A stretch of 64,000 nt of DNA from Arthrobacter methylotrophus (GCF_039539965.1 NZ_BAABED010000001.1:2728001-2792000), one strand, 5' to 3'; counted from the first letter of the stretch, positions 8,851 through 18,144 are shown. Numbers and translations are program-made. Notes: generated by a model from the sequence alone, not told the origin.

Positions 8851-9015
8851 CTACACCCGCCGACGCCCACTCATCAACCTGAAGAGGAAGACAATGATCG
8901 CCAGGACGATCAGAATAGGGGCAATCCAAAGAAGGAACCCGAGGGCCTTTACGGTGCCGCCAATGATAAAGAAAAGAATCGCGATGACCGCGACGATTCC
9001 GAGGATGACATTCAT
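8851..9015 (-). CDS. 54-aa membrane protein of unknown function
   Basis: The frame reads MNVILGIVAVIAILFFIIGG, then TVKALGFLLWIAPILIVLAI and a C-terminus ending FRLMSGRRRV. It has two closely spaced hydrophobic segments (about 2-20 and 26-46) and a basic tail, so it is probably a small inner-membrane hairpin with both ends facing the cytoplasm. A good ribosome site (GGAAGG) sits 7 bases before the ATG, and a strong terminator follows the stop. These signals, rather than homology, support a real gene. Small hydrophobic proteins of this shape are common in Arthrobacter, but I cannot assign a role. Confidence 0.75.
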   Translation of the reverse strand: MNVILGIVAVIAILFFIIGGTVKALGFLLWIAPILIVLAIIVFLFRLMSGRRRV

Positions 9016-9236
9016 GATGTAATACCTTCCGTTTCAGTCGTAAACATTTTGATGATTGCTTTATCGCTGTGCAAACCTCAGCAACCTTACTGTAAGTAAG
9101 CTTATTACTCCAATCGGCACTCGCGAAAGCCTGTCGCCGCAGCGAAGGGCGTGATACTTTCAGCGTGATCAGGATGCCTTGGGCGATTCCTCTCCCAAGA
9201 AGCTCCTGACGCAACTTCTGAAAGCGGAGGCACAAG

Positions 9237-9497
9237 ATGACGACACTAATGATCTTTCATGAGGTCGATGACGTTGAGCACTGGCTCAGCTCACCACAAC
9301 GGGGAGAAATCTTCGGACCCATGGGTATGACAGTTCGAACGTTCGTCGACCCGGCAAAGACCAACCGCGTCGGGCTGATCGTGGAAGTGCCCGACCTGGA
9401 AACGTTCCAACGGATGATGGAGTCAGAGGCTGCGGCCGAGGCGATGAAGGTCGACGGCGTACGCCCCGAAACAATCGTGATGCTCGTCGAGTCCTAG
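9237..9497 (+). CDS. 86-aa hypothetical protein
   Basis: The protein begins MTTLMIFHEVDDVEHWLSSP and contains VGLIVEVPDLETFQRMMESE and ETIVMLVES. The alternation of strands and amphipathic helices resembles a small ferredoxin-like (dimeric alpha-beta barrel) fold, similar to cyclase-like or monooxygenase-like stand-alone domains. That is inference from sequence pattern only. A GGAGG ribosome site lies 6 bases before the ATG. The gene is alone on its strand between two leftward genes, and about 220 bp of gene-free DNA precedes it. Confidence 0.75.
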   Translation: MTTLMIFHEVDDVEHWLSSPQRGEIFGPMGMTVRTFVDPAKTNRVGLIVEVPDLETFQRMMESEAAAEAMKVDGVRPETIVMLVES

Positions 9498-9503
9498 ATA
9501 CCC

Positions 9504-10025
9504 CTAGTCGCGGAAAGCCCGATACATGGTCCGCTGCGGACCGGCGGAACCGCCCAGGTACCTTCCAGTCTCGGCAAAACCCGCTTTGGCGTAAGCAGCC
9601 TTGGCCGCCGGATTGCTCTCGTTGACCGAAAGTACGACGCCGGCCTGGCCGCCGCCCAGCCTCTTTGTCAGCTTGAGGGCTTCCCGGGCGGCTGCGGCTG
9701 CCGCCAACGCACCAAGGCCCCTCCCTTGGTGCGCCTGGTCGATCAGGAACCCCCGCAAGAGCCACGCGGATTCGTCGTCCGGCCATCCTGCCAAGCTTGC
9801 GGCACCAGCCTGCAAGGTGAAGACTCCGACGGCTGCGCCTGCCGCTTCAACCACGTACGGCAGGCGGCTCTCGTCTTCCAGGCCCATGAGCATCATCCTG
9901 AAAGGGTCGCCAACGAAATCCTCTTGTCCCGCGGCCAATTCCATGGTCGCGACGTCGCCGAGCGTCACGGCGCGGGCGTCGTCGTCGAGATCCTTCAAGG
10001 GAATGAGCCACACGGTGTCACGCAT
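9504..10025 (-). CDS. GNAT family N-acetyltransferase
   Basis: The 173-aa protein shows the GNAT core: a beta strand with YVVEAAGAAVGVFTLQ, then AWLLRGFLIDQAHQGRGLGALAAAAAAREAL, which contains the acetyl-CoA-binding QGRGLG loop (motif A). It ends with NPAAKAAYAKAGFAETGRYLGG (motif B). The substrate cannot be told. The ATG at 10025 lies about 65 bp from the glnE stop, so it could be read through from glnA2-glnE. It converges on the small hypothetical gene with a 6-bp gap. Confidence 0.88.
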   Translation of the reverse strand: MRDTVWLIPLKDLDDDARAVTLGDVATMELAAGQEDFVGDPFRMMLMGLEDESRLPYVVEAAGAAVGVFTLQAGAASLAGWPDDESAWLLRGFLIDQAHQGRGLGALAAAAAAREALKLTKRLGGGQAGVVLSVNESNPAAKAAYAKAGFAETGRYLGGSAGPQRTMYRAFRD

Positions 10026-10089
10026 CTTTCGAGCTTAGCGGTCTCCGGGCTCCGCCCGTCGGCTCCGGCCGAGGGTCACTGACCGGAGG

Positions 10090-13000
10090 TCACTGGCCGT
10101 AGAAATCCTTTTCGAATACAGCTCGGGTCCGCCGGCTCAGGCGCAAGTAGTCCTCTTCAAGCATCGCCGCCTGGCCGGGAGCGTAGCCACACCACCGGGC
10201 CACAGCCTCCAGGTCCCGCCGGGAGGCAGGCAGGAGATCGGAGGCGCGGCCGGTGCAGATCACATTCGCCGAACGGATGCGGCTCGCGAGGCGCCACGCT
10301 TTGCGCAGCAACACGATGTCAGCCTTGGCGATCAGGCGCAGCGACTCAATTGCGTCGAGGGCCTGCAAGGTGGAGGTGGTCCGGAGTTGCGGATGACGCC
10401 CCGCGTATTGGAGTTGCAGCAGCTGCACAAGCCATTCGACGTCGCTGAGTCCGCCCCGGCCGAGCTTGACGTGCCGTGCCGGATCGGCGCCCCGGGGAAG
10501 GCGTTCGGATTCGACCCGGGCCTTGACGCGTCGAATCTCGCGCAGATCCGTATCTGCGAGCGATTCCGGGTAGCGGATCGGGTTGATGAGCCGGACGAAT
10601 TCGGCCGCCAATTCGTCGTCGCCGGCCATGGGCTGAGCCCGCAACAGCGCCTGGGCCTCCCAGATGAGGGACCAGCGCCGGTAGTACTCGGCGTAGGAAT
10701 CCAGGGAGCGGACCATGGCCCCGTTCTTCCCTTCGGGGCGAAGGGCTGCGTCGACGGCAAGCACCCGCTCCGCCAGGATGGCCGGCTTGAGGGGTTGGGT
10801 CAGCAAAGTGGAGATGTGCCCCACAATGGCGAGCGCCTGTTGCTGGGCTTCGGACTCGCTCGCTCCCGGAAGGGCGCGATGGACGTACATGACATCGGCA
10901 TCCGAGCCGTAGCCAATCTCTCGTCCGCCTTGTCTTCCCATGGCAACCACCAGCACCTGGGTCTTGAGGGGCCCTTCGGTCCCCACGATGGCCTCGGCGA
11001 CGTGCAAGGCGCCCAACACGGCAGCCCGGTCGGCGTCGGCCAATGCCACGCCCACTGCGTCCTGCTCCAGGAGCCCGGAACTGTCCGCAATCGCGATCCG
11101 GAGGATTTCCCGGCGCCGGATGAGCCTGATAAGCCGCATCGCGTTTGCGGGATCGGCATGGCGTGAGAGCTTGGATTGGATTTCCTGCCACTGCGCCTCG
11201 AAGCCGATCGGCATAAGATCCTTGTCGGAACCAAGCCACGCAACCGATTCCGGGGAAACCTCCAGGAGGTCGGCAATCAGCCGTGAGTTGGAGAGAACAT
11301 GGCAAAGTCGCTCGGCGGCTGCCTGCGAATCCCGCAGCATTCCGAGATACCAGTGCGTGGTTCCGAGGGCTTCGCTGACGCGGCGGAAGGCCAGCAAGCC
11401 GGCGTCGGGATCCACTCCTTCGGCGAGCCAGCCGAGAAGGATGGGGAGCAGCTGACGCTGCAAAGCGGCACGCCGGCTGACACCCGCCGTCAAGGCTTCA
11501 ATGTGGCGCATCGCCCCTTGCGGATCACGGTAGCCAAGAGCCGCAAGGCGACCCTGGGCAGCTTCCGGCGTGAGCCGGGCATCCTCGCTGCTCAACTTCG
11601 CGGCAGTGTTGAGAAGCGGCCTGTAGAAGATCCGGTCGTGCAGCTCCCGCACGGACCGTTTGGTCTTCTGCCAGGTTTCGACCAGCGCATCCGGATGCGG
11701 CCTGCCCGTGGAAAAGGGACCCAGGACGGCCTTTGCAAGGAACCGCAAGGATTCCTGGCTGGTGGGCATGAGGTGGGTACGGCGCATCTGGAACAACTGG
11801 ATCCGGTGCTCAAGAACCCTCAAGTAGCGGTATGCGGCGTCGAAGGCAGCGGCATCGACCCGGCCAATGTAGCCGCCTGTGGACAGCGCGGATATCGCCG
11901 AGGTGGTGTCCCGGCAACGAAGGGTTTCGTCGGACTTTCCGTGGACGAGTTGCAGGAGCTGCACCGTGAATTCGACGTCGCGCAGGCCGCCCGGCCCGAG
12001 TTTGATCTGGCGCTGTTCATCCGCCGGGGCGATGTTGTTCGTGACCCTGCGGCGCATCGCCTGCACCGATTCAACGAAGCCTTCCCGTCCGGCCGAAGCC
12101 CAGACGAGCGGCTGGACAGCCTGCTCGTACCTCGCGCCCAGATCCTTGTCCCCGGCGATGGTCCGGGCCTTGAGAAGTGCCTGGAATTCCCAACTTTCGG
12201 CCCACTTCGCGTAGTAGCTCAAGTGCGAGGGCAAGGTCCTGACCAGAGGACCCGATTTCCCCTCGGGCCGCAGGTTCGCGTCGACTTCCCACAATCCGGG
12301 TTCTGGAGCTGTGGAGGAGATAGCGCGGGAGATGCCGGCTGCAAGCGCGGTACCGATGGTCGCAGCCCTCGCGTCATCCAACTCCGGCGCCTCGATGACG
12401 TAAATGACATCGACGTCGGAAATGTAGTTCAGTTCGCGGGCACCGCATTTGCCCATACCGATCACGGCCAGCGCGACGCCGGCAATCTCGGCGGGATCGA
12501 ACGTCGCCGCCGCTTCGGCGCGGGCCACCGCCAGGGCGGCCTCTATCGCCGCACCGGCGAGGTCAGCCAGTTCAGCGCCGACGGCGGGCATGAAATCCTG
12601 GGGACTGGCTGCGCAGAGGTCCTTGATGGCTAGCTCGGTCAGCCCACGCCGGTAGGCCGTCCGGAGCGCGGCATATGCACCAACCCCCGTTACCCCGGCG
12701 ACCGGCCTCGGAGAGTTGGGGTCCGCCTTCACCGAGCGGAGGAGCTTCATCTGCAGCTCACCGGCGTCGGCGGACAGCGGCTCAGGGCTGACACGGACGT
12801 CGAAGACATCCAAATGCTCCGGATGCCTGATCAGGAACTCCCCTAAGGCCTCGGAAGCCCCCAACAAGCGGTAAAGCGGCTCACTGCGATCCGGGTGCTC
12901 TCCCGCAAGCTGCCTAAGTGAGGGATGCTTCTCAATCAAACGGACGAGCGACTGAAGCGCGGTGTCCGGGTTGGCGCTCAGATGCAGTCCGGCGAAGATC

Positions 13001-13107
13001 GTGTCTTGATCTATGCCCTCGAGTTCGCGCGCAGCAAGGAACCGCTCGCCCTTCTCGAGATCGCTGAAGCCGGCCGAGATGAGCCGGCGGGCCAGACTCA
13101 CACTCAC
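10090..13107 (-). CDS. glnE: glutamine synthetase adenylyltransferase/deadenylase
   Basis: GlnE adds AMP to a tyrosine of glutamine synthetase, and removes it, according to nitrogen status. The 1005-aa protein has the expected tandem nucleotidyltransferase domains. The N-terminal one (deadenylylase) carries NYISDVDVIYVIE and the C-terminal one (adenylylase) carries IGYGSDADVMYVHR, with the paired metal-binding Asp residues in each. Each is followed by a helical GlnD-type domain with KLGPGGLRDVEFTVQLLQL or KLGRGGLSDVEWLVQLLQL. The GTG start lies 3 bp after the glnA2 stop, so the two genes are surely co-transcribed. Its known target Tyr is on GlnA1, about 5 kb away. Confidence 0.97.
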   Translation of the reverse strand: MSVSLARRLISAGFSDLEKGERFLAARELEGIDQDTIFAGLHLSANPDTALQSLVRLIEKHPSLRQLAGEHPDRSEPLYRLLGASEALGEFLIRHPEHLDVFDVRVSPEPLSADAGELQMKLLRSVKADPNSPRPVAGVTGVGAYAALRTAYRRGLTELAIKDLCAASPQDFMPAVGAELADLAGAAIEAALAVARAEAAATFDPAEIAGVALAVIGMGKCGARELNYISDVDVIYVIEAPELDDARAATIGTALAAGISRAISSTAPEPGLWEVDANLRPEGKSGPLVRTLPSHLSYYAKWAESWEFQALLKARTIAGDKDLGARYEQAVQPLVWASAGREGFVESVQAMRRRVTNNIAPADEQRQIKLGPGGLRDVEFTVQLLQLVHGKSDETLRCRDTTSAISALSTGGYIGRVDAAAFDAAYRYLRVLEHRIQLFQMRRTHLMPTSQESLRFLAKAVLGPFSTGRPHPDALVETWQKTKRSVRELHDRIFYRPLLNTAAKLSSEDARLTPEAAQGRLAALGYRDPQGAMRHIEALTAGVSRRAALQRQLLPILLGWLAEGVDPDAGLLAFRRVSEALGTTHWYLGMLRDSQAAAERLCHVLSNSRLIADLLEVSPESVAWLGSDKDLMPIGFEAQWQEIQSKLSRHADPANAMRLIRLIRRREILRIAIADSSGLLEQDAVGVALADADRAAVLGALHVAEAIVGTEGPLKTQVLVVAMGRQGGREIGYGSDADVMYVHRALPGASESEAQQQALAIVGHISTLLTQPLKPAILAERVLAVDAALRPEGKNGAMVRSLDSYAEYYRRWSLIWEAQALLRAQPMAGDDELAAEFVRLINPIRYPESLADTDLREIRRVKARVESERLPRGADPARHVKLGRGGLSDVEWLVQLLQLQYAGRHPQLRTTSTLQALDAIESLRLIAKADIVLLRKAWRLASRIRSANVICTGRASDLLPASRRDLEAVARWCGYAPGQAAMLEEDYLRLSRRTRAVFEKDFYGQ

Positions 13108-13110
13108 GGT

Positions 13111-14451
13111 CTAGAGAATGCCGAGATTGCGCTTGAGCTCGTAAGGGGTGACTTGGAGCCGGTAGTCCTGCCACTCCGAGCGCTTGTTCCGCAGGAAGTG
13201 GTCAAAGACCTGTTCGCCGAGGATATCGGCCACGAGTTCAGAATCCTCCATGGCCCGGATTGCATCGTGGAGGCTGGCTGGCAGCGGAGTGTGCCCCATC
13301 GCCTTGCGCTCGGCCGAGGTCAGCGACCAGACGTCGTCTTCAGCTGCACCCGGGAGCTCGTAGCCTTGCTCGATACCCTTGAGCCCGGCGCCCAGCAACA
13401 CTGCGTAGGCGAGGTATGGGTTGGTGGCGGAGTCGATCCCGCGGTATTCGATCCGCGCGGACTGCCCCTTGCCCGGCTTGTAAAGCGGCACACGAACCAG
13501 GGCAGAACGGTTGTTGTGGCCCCAGCTCAGATAGCTCGGAGCTTCACCTCCACCCCAGAGACGCTTGTACGAATTGACGAACTGGTTGGTGACGGCGGTG
13601 AATTCCGGAGCGTGCCGCAGGATACCGGCAATGAACTGGCGGGCGGTCTTGGACAGCTGGAATTCGGCGCCTGCCTCGTAGAAGGCATTCGCGTCACCCT
13701 CGAACAGGGAGAAGTGGGTGTGCATGCCCGAACCCGGGTGATCGGTGAACGGCTTGGGCATGAATGTGGCGTAGGTGCCCTGTTGTAGGGCCACTTCCTT
13801 GATCACAGTGCGGAAGGTCATGATGTTGTCCGCAGTCTGGAGCGCGTCGGCGTAACGGAGATCGATCTCGTTTTGGCCGGGTCCGCCCTCGTGGTGGCTG
13901 AACTCCACGGAGATCCCGACGGATTCCAGCATGGTGACCGCCGTGCGGCGAAAGTCTTGTGCCACGCCACCGGGTACGTGGTCGAAGTAGCCGCCTTCGT
14001 CAACGGGAACAGGCACGCCGTTGGCGTCAAGTTCCTGGGACTTGAGGAGGTAGAACTCGATCTCAGGATGGGTATAGCAGGTAAAGCCCATATCGGCGGC
14101 CTTCGCGAGGGTGCGCTTGAGCACATTCCGCGGATCGGCAGCCGACGGCTCGCCGTCGGGCGTCAGAATGTCGCAGAACATTCTGGAGGTCTGCTCTGTT
14201 TCGCCGCGCCAAGGGAGGATCTGGAACGTGGAGGGGTCCGGCTGGGCCAACATGTCGGATTCGAACACCCTGGCGAGCCCTTCAATGGCCGATCCATCGA
14301 AACCGAGGCCTTCTTCGAAGGCACCCTCCACTTCGGCCGGCGCGAGCGCCACTGACTTCAGGGAACCGACGACGTCGGTAAACCACAAGCGTACGAAGCG
14401 CACATCACGCTCTTCGATAGTTCGCAGAACGAACTCTTGCTGGCGGTCCAT
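13111..14451 (-). CDS. glnA2: glutamine synthetase GlnA2 (type I)
   Basis: The 446-aa protein is a type I glutamine synthetase with GLGFDGSAIEG, HPEIEFYLLK, HHEGGPGQNEIDLRYADAL, KPFTDHPGSGMHTHFSLF and NNRSALVRVP. At the place of the GlnA1 adenylylation loop it reads GYELPGAAEDDVWSLT, matching the GlnA2 subgroup of mycobacteria and streptomycetes, where the Tyr site is not conserved. It may have a minor or specialised assimilatory role. It leads the glnA2-glnE operon. Its upstream region (14452-14643) has no convincing GlnR box and is shared with divergent panB. Confidence 0.95.
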   Translation of the reverse strand: MDRQQEFVLRTIEERDVRFVRLWFTDVVGSLKSVALAPAEVEGAFEEGLGFDGSAIEGLARVFESDMLAQPDPSTFQILPWRGETEQTSRMFCDILTPDGEPSAADPRNVLKRTLAKAADMGFTCYTHPEIEFYLLKSQELDANGVPVPVDEGGYFDHVPGGVAQDFRRTAVTMLESVGISVEFSHHEGGPGQNEIDLRYADALQTADNIMTFRTVIKEVALQQGTYATFMPKPFTDHPGSGMHTHFSLFEGDANAFYEAGAEFQLSKTARQFIAGILRHAPEFTAVTNQFVNSYKRLWGGGEAPSYLSWGHNNRSALVRVPLYKPGKGQSARIEYRGIDSATNPYLAYAVLLGAGLKGIEQGYELPGAAEDDVWSLTSAERKAMGHTPLPASLHDAIRAMEDSELVADILGEQVFDHFLRNKRSEWQDYRLQVTPYELKRNLGIL

Positions 14452-14643
14452 GGGGCCTCATTTCAGGGTCAACGTCCATGCCGTGGGTTCGGGGAGTTCG
14501 AAGCCGACGACAACTCAGCATTTACTCTACTAAGCATTGGCCCGGAATGGCTGCAGGCCCGGTCCCCGTAACACAGCGTTTACAAATGCCTCGCCCCGCT
14601 GCCGCCGGTGGCTACGACAGCCGGTACCGCATACGCTCTACTC

Positions 14644-15543
14644 ATGGCCCCAAGCAACAAATCTGATTCCAGCATGCCCGCCGAAGTTCCCGCCCCCTAC
14701 GGAACAGGACCTGCCGTTGCAGGTGCCGGGGCTTCAGCGCCGAAGCCCGCTACCAGGATCCGCACGCACCACCTCCAGCAGGCCAAGGACAAGGGTGAGC
14801 GTTTCGCGATGCTGACCGCCTACGAGCAGTACACGGCCGAAATTTTCGACGAAGCCGGCATCGAAGTCCTGTTGATCGGCGATTCTGCATCCAACAACGT
14901 CTTCGGAAACGAAACCAGCCTCCCGGTCACCGTCGATGAGCTCCTGCCGTTGTGCCGTGCGGTGTCCCGGTCGGCCAAGCGCGCGCTGGTAGTGGCCGAT
15001 CTCCCCTTCGGAAGCTATGAGGTCTCGCCGGAACAGGCTGTGGCGACGGGTGTCCGTTTCCTGAAGGAAGGTTTGGCCCACGGCGTCAAGATCGAAGGCG
15101 GCGCGTTCTATGCGGGAACTGTGCGGGCCATGGTCCAGGCAGGCATTCCCGTCATGGCGCATATCGGCTTCACGCCCCAGAGCGAACACTCCCTGGGCGG
15201 CTACCGCGTCCAGGGACGGGGCGATGACGCCAACCGTCTGGTCGAAGACGCAATTGCCCTCGCCAATGCCGGAGCTTTCTGTGTGCTCATGGAGATGGTT
15301 CCCGCAGAAACCGCAGCCGCAGTCGATGCCGCTATTGAAGTGCCCACTATCGGAATCGGCGCAGGCAACGCGACCACGGGACAGGTTCTGGTGTGGCAGG
15401 ACATGGCCGGACTTCGCGGCGGCAAGATGGCCAAATTCGTCAAACAGTATGCGGATCTGCGCACCACGCTCAGCGAAGCCGCGAGGGCGTACGCCGACGA
15501 CGTCAGGTCCGGGCAGTTCCCCGGCCCGGAGCACTCTTTCTAG
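14644..15543 (+). CDS. panB: 3-methyl-2-oxobutanoate hydroxymethyltransferase PanB
   Basis: PanB makes ketopantoate from alpha-ketoisovalerate and methylene-tetrahydrofolate, the first committed step to pantothenate and CoA. The 299-aa protein shows the TIM-barrel motifs [75 protein letters not shown] and [20 protein letters not shown] start at ATG 14644 ([10 protein letters not shown]). The earlier in-frame start at 14608 would add 12 residues unlike the family. A TACGCT element lies shortly before the ATG, so the mRNA may have little or no leader. The roughly 40-residue N-terminal extension before the barrel is common in actinobacteria. Confidence 0.95.
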   Translation: MAPSNKSDSSMPAEVPAPYGTGPAVAGAGASAPKPATRIRTHHLQQAKDKGERFAMLTAYEQYTAEIFDEAGIEVLLIGDSASNNVFGNETSLPVTVDELLPLCRAVSRSAKRALVVADLPFGSYEVSPEQAVATGVRFLKEGLAHGVKIEGGAFYAGTVRAMVQAGIPVMAHIGFTPQSEHSLGGYRVQGRGDDANRLVEDAIALANAGAFCVLMEMVPAETAAAVDAAIEVPTIGIGAGNATTGQVLVWQDMAGLRGGKMAKFVKQYADLRTTLSEAARAYADDVRSGQFPGPEHSF

Positions 15544-15567
15544 GACCAGAGCCGGCCCTCGTCGCCG

Positions 15568-15732
15568 CTAGTCCTCTTCGTCTTTGTCCCAGGCATCGTT
15601 GCGGGCTTTGACCTTTTCGAGGGCGTGCTCGGCTTCTTCGCGGGTCTTGTAAGGACCAATCAGCTGGGTCCAGTCCGACAACGCGTCTTCTTCGATCTGG
15701 TGTGTCTGAACGTTGTACCAGTACTCCGCCAC
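15568..15732 (-). CDS. 54-aa SPOR-like small protein
   Basis: The frame reads MAEYWYNVQTHQIEEDALSD followed by WTQLIGPYKTREEAEHALEK and ends KDEED. The pattern YNVQT...IGPYKTREEAEHAL resembles half of a SPOR (sporulation-related, peptidoglycan-binding) repeat, and such proteins are annotated as SPOR-domain proteins in Arthrobacter. There is no signal peptide or membrane helix, so wall binding is doubtful. The GTG at 15732 has a strong ribosome site (AGGAGG) 4 bases upstream, which fixes the start. It is convergent with panB and divergent from map. Confidence 0.8.
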   Translation of the reverse strand: MAEYWYNVQTHQIEEDALSDWTQLIGPYKTREEAEHALEKVKARNDAWDKDEED

Positions 15733-15846
15733 GGTTCCTCCTTTGCTCCTCCCGCCGGAACGCCGGCGGGCCAGTCGGCCTGCGACCGGGCTGTTATTTA
15801 GCTACTTAGTTACTTGCGTCTCGCGCGTGCCTTATATGATCAATCT

Positions 15847-16725
15847 ATGCCTTCTCCCGCTCTGACTGCACCCATCGGCACGCTCACCCGAGGAACCGTC
15901 AGCCCACAGCTGCCTGTACCGGCGTCCATCCCGCGTCCGGAGTACGTTGGAAAGCCCGGACCGGCTAAATTCACCGGTTCCGAAGTCAAATCGGCGGAGA
16001 CCATCGAGAAAATCCGTATCGCCAGCAAGATTGCCGCCCAGGCGATCGTCGAGGTCGGAAAGCACATCGAGCCAGGCGTCACGACGGACCAGTTAGACCG
16101 GATCGGGCACGAGTTCATCCTGGACCACCACGCTTACCCGTCAACCCTTGGCTACCGCGGCTTCCCGAAGTCCCTGTGTTCTTCCCTCAACGAGGTCATT
16201 TGCCACGGAATTCCGGACAGCACGGTGGTGCGCGACGGTGACATCCTGAACATCGACATCACGGCCTACATTAACGGCGTCCACGGCGACACCAACTACA
16301 CTTTCCTCGTGGGGGACGTGGACGAGGAGTCCCGACTGCTGGTTGAACGCACCCAGGAATCGCTGAACCGTGCCATCAAAGCAGTAGCTCCCGGCCGCGA
16401 AATCAACGTGATCGGCCGGGCTATTCAGTCCTACGCGAAACGCTTCGGCTACGGTGTGGTCCGCGACTTCACCGGCCACGGGGTCGGCGAGGCCTTCCAC
16501 ACGGGCCTGATCATTCCCCACTACGACGCCGCGCCGGCCTACAACACCGTGATCGAAGCGGGCATGGTCTTCACGATTGAACCCATGCTCACCCTCGGCA
16601 CGATCGAGTGGGACATGTGGCCCGATGATTGGACCGTAGTGACCCGGGACCACAAGCGGACTGCGCAATTTGAACACACCCTGTTGGTCACCGAGACCGG
16701 CGCCGAAATCCTGACTCTTCCTTAA
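15847..16725 (+). CDS. map: type I methionine aminopeptidase
   Basis: The enzyme removes N-terminal methionine from nascent proteins. The 292-aa protein has the pita-bread fold signatures and the five metal ligands in context: the two Asp of [21 protein letters not shown], the His of [12 protein letters not shown], and the Glu residues in FTIEPML and QFEHTLLV. About 45 proline-rich residues precede the catalytic domain, as in mycobacterial MapB-type enzymes. I use ATG 15847. A TTG 11 codons earlier would overlap the promoter-like TTATATGAT, which sits only about 7 bases before the ATG and suggests a leaderless transcript. Confidence 0.93.
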   Translation: MPSPALTAPIGTLTRGTVSPQLPVPASIPRPEYVGKPGPAKFTGSEVKSAETIEKIRIASKIAAQAIVEVGKHIEPGVTTDQLDRIGHEFILDHHAYPSTLGYRGFPKSLCSSLNEVICHGIPDSTVVRDGDILNIDITAYINGVHGDTNYTFLVGDVDEESRLLVERTQESLNRAIKAVAPGREINVIGRAIQSYAKRFGYGVVRDFTGHGVGEAFHTGLIIPHYDAAPAYNTVIEAGMVFTIEPMLTLGTIEWDMWPDDWTVVTRDHKRTAQFEHTLLVTETGAEILTLP

Positions 16726-16782
16726 ACTGTCCGGAAGGTCACCTGCAGCCCTTCCGGCTATGACCTGCCCACCCCTCCTGCC

Positions 16783-17601
16783 ATGAACGGAATCGCATTG
16801 ACCAAGAAGGATGAGAAGATCCACAAGAACGGCCCGCTGATCGGCATCGACGTCGGTGGCACCGGCATCAAGGGTGGCGTCGTCGATCTCAAGAAGGGCA
16901 AGCTCGTCGGGGACCGCCTTCGCATTCCCACCCCCCAGCCGGCCACGCCCGAGGCCGTCGCCGAGGTTATCGCGCAAATCGTTGACGAGTTGTCTTCCCG
17001 CTCGGACGCCCCTGCCAAGGGTTCGCCTGTGGGCGTCACCTTCCCTGGAATCATCCAGCATGGTGTGGTCCGTTCTGCCGCCAATGTGGACAAGTCCTGG
17101 ATCGACACCGACATCGATTCCCTCCTCACCAAGCGACTGGATCGCCCCGTCGAGGTCATCAACGACGCCGACGCAGCCGGCCTCGCGGAAGCCCGCTACG
17201 GAGCGGGCGAAGGCGTTAACGGCACCGTGCTCGTCATCACCCTCGGTACCGGAATCGGCTCGGCCTTCATCTTCAATGGCCACTTGGTGCCCAATGCCGA
17301 GCTCGGCCACCTCGAGGTGGACGGCCACGACGCGGAAACCAAAGCGTCCGCCGTCGCGCGCGAACGCGATGGCTTGAGCTGGGAAGAGTACAGCGTCCTG
17401 CTGCAGCGCTACCTCTCCCATGTGGAGTTCCTGTTTTCCCCTGAGCTCTTCATCATTGGCGGCGGGATTTCGAAGCGTTCCGATGAGTATTTCCCGCACC
17501 TGAAGTTGCGTACGCCCATCGTTACGGCGGAGCTGAAGAACGACGCAGGAATCGTCGGAGCGGCCCTCGACGTCGCCCTTCACCACAAGCTTGCCAAGTA
17601 A
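16783..17601 (+). CDS. ppgK: polyphosphate glucokinase
   Basis: PpgK phosphorylates glucose using inorganic polyphosphate (and usually ATP), a form of glucokinase confined mostly to actinobacteria. The 272-aa protein is a ROK-fold kinase with [16 protein letters not shown] (phosphate 1), [34 protein letters not shown] (phosphate 2) and [19 protein letters not shown], which is diagnostic of the polyphosphate group. It lacks the zinc-binding CxCGxxGC motif of repressor-like ROK proteins, which also fits PpgK. It lies 57 bp after map and may be co-transcribed. The ATG has no clear ribosome site. Confidence 0.93.
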   Translation: MNGIALTKKDEKIHKNGPLIGIDVGGTGIKGGVVDLKKGKLVGDRLRIPTPQPATPEAVAEVIAQIVDELSSRSDAPAKGSPVGVTFPGIIQHGVVRSAANVDKSWIDTDIDSLLTKRLDRPVEVINDADAAGLAEARYGAGEGVNGTVLVITLGTGIGSAFIFNGHLVPNAELGHLEVDGHDAETKASAVARERDGLSWEEYSVLLQRYLSHVEFLFSPELFIIGGGISKRSDEYFPHLKLRTPIVTAELKNDAGIVGAALDVALHHKLAK

Positions 17602-17607
17602 GTGATG

Positions 17608-17647
17608 CCGGTGGCGGCTGCGGCTTCCCCTCCGCAGCCACCACCGG
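17608..17647. terminator. GC-rich hairpin between ppgK and nrdR
   Basis: CCGGTGGCGGCTGCGG (17608-17623) pairs almost completely with 17632-17647 between two convergent genes. There is no T-tract on either strand, so it may act as a weak two-way terminator. Confidence 0.5.
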
Positions 17648-17649
17648 AG

Positions 17650-18144
17650 CTAGAGTGCGCTCTTCTCGGAGCTTTTGCCGGGGCCCTTTGCTGCATCCTC
17701 GGCCTCGTGGCGAAGGAGCGAGATGGCTGATTCGAAGTCCTCCAGGGATTCGAAGGCCTGATAGACGCTGGCAAAGCGCAGGTAGGCGACCTCGTCCAGT
17801 TTCTGGAGCGGACCAAGGATGGCCAACCCGACCTCATGGGCATCGATTTCCGCCGCACCCGAGGAACGGATGTTTTCTTCGACTTCCTGGGCCAGCATCG
17901 CGAGGTCATCCTCCGTCACCGGCCTGCCCTGGCAGGCCTTGCGCACACCGTTGATGATCTTGATCCGGCTGAAGGGTTCTCCCACGCCCGATCGTTTGAT
18001 GACCGACAGGCTGGTGGTCTCAACTGTGGTGAAACGGCGGCCGCATTCGGGACACTGCCGCCGACGCCGGATGGCTGACCCGTCGTCGGCCATGCGACTG
18101 TCAACAACGCGCGAGTCAGGGTTTCGGCAGAACGGACAATACAC
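17650..18144 (-). CDS. nrdR: transcriptional repressor NrdR
   Basis: NrdR senses ATP and dATP and represses ribonucleotide reductase genes. The 164-aa protein has the N-terminal zinc ribbon (Cys 3, 6, 31 and 34 in YCPFC and QCPECGRRF) and the ATP-cone with [20 protein letters not shown] and [15 protein letters not shown]. The GTG at 18144 follows a strong GGGAGG site and gives the conserved start VYCPFC. The longer frame reaching 18234 adds residues with no family likeness. Two candidate NrdR boxes lie 130-165 bp upstream, which suggests autoregulation. No ribonucleotide reductase gene is in the window. Confidence 0.96.
   Translation of the reverse strand: MYCPFCRNPDSRVVDSRMADDGSAIRRRRQCPECGRRFTTVETTSLSVIKRSGVGEPFSRIKIINGVRKACQGRPVTEDDLAMLAQEVEENIRSSGAAEIDAHEVGLAILGPLQKLDEVAYLRFASVYQAFESLEDFESAISLLRHEAEDAAKGPGKSSEKSAL

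Noticed and set aside
9330..9346. GTTCGAACGTTCG as an SOS box
   Set aside because: It is inside a coding sequence, and the two half sites touch without the 4-base spacer of actinobacterial LexA boxes.
11299..12633. Long plus-strand reading frame across glnE (444 aa)
   Set aside because: It lies wholly opposite glnE, has no ribosome site or family motifs, and is the usual shadow frame of a high-GC gene. The same applies to the long antisense frames over hisD, map/ppgK and dnaE.
14567..14583. GTAAC-N6-TTTAC near glnA2/panB as a GlnR box
   Set aside because: The second half does not match GAAAC, there is no repeat at 22 bp, and no match on the other strand. It is not enough to call a site.
16141..17586. 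481-aa minus-strand frame over map and ppgK
   Set aside because: Both genes on the other strand have clear families. The antisense protein is rich in Val, Gly and Asp with no motif.
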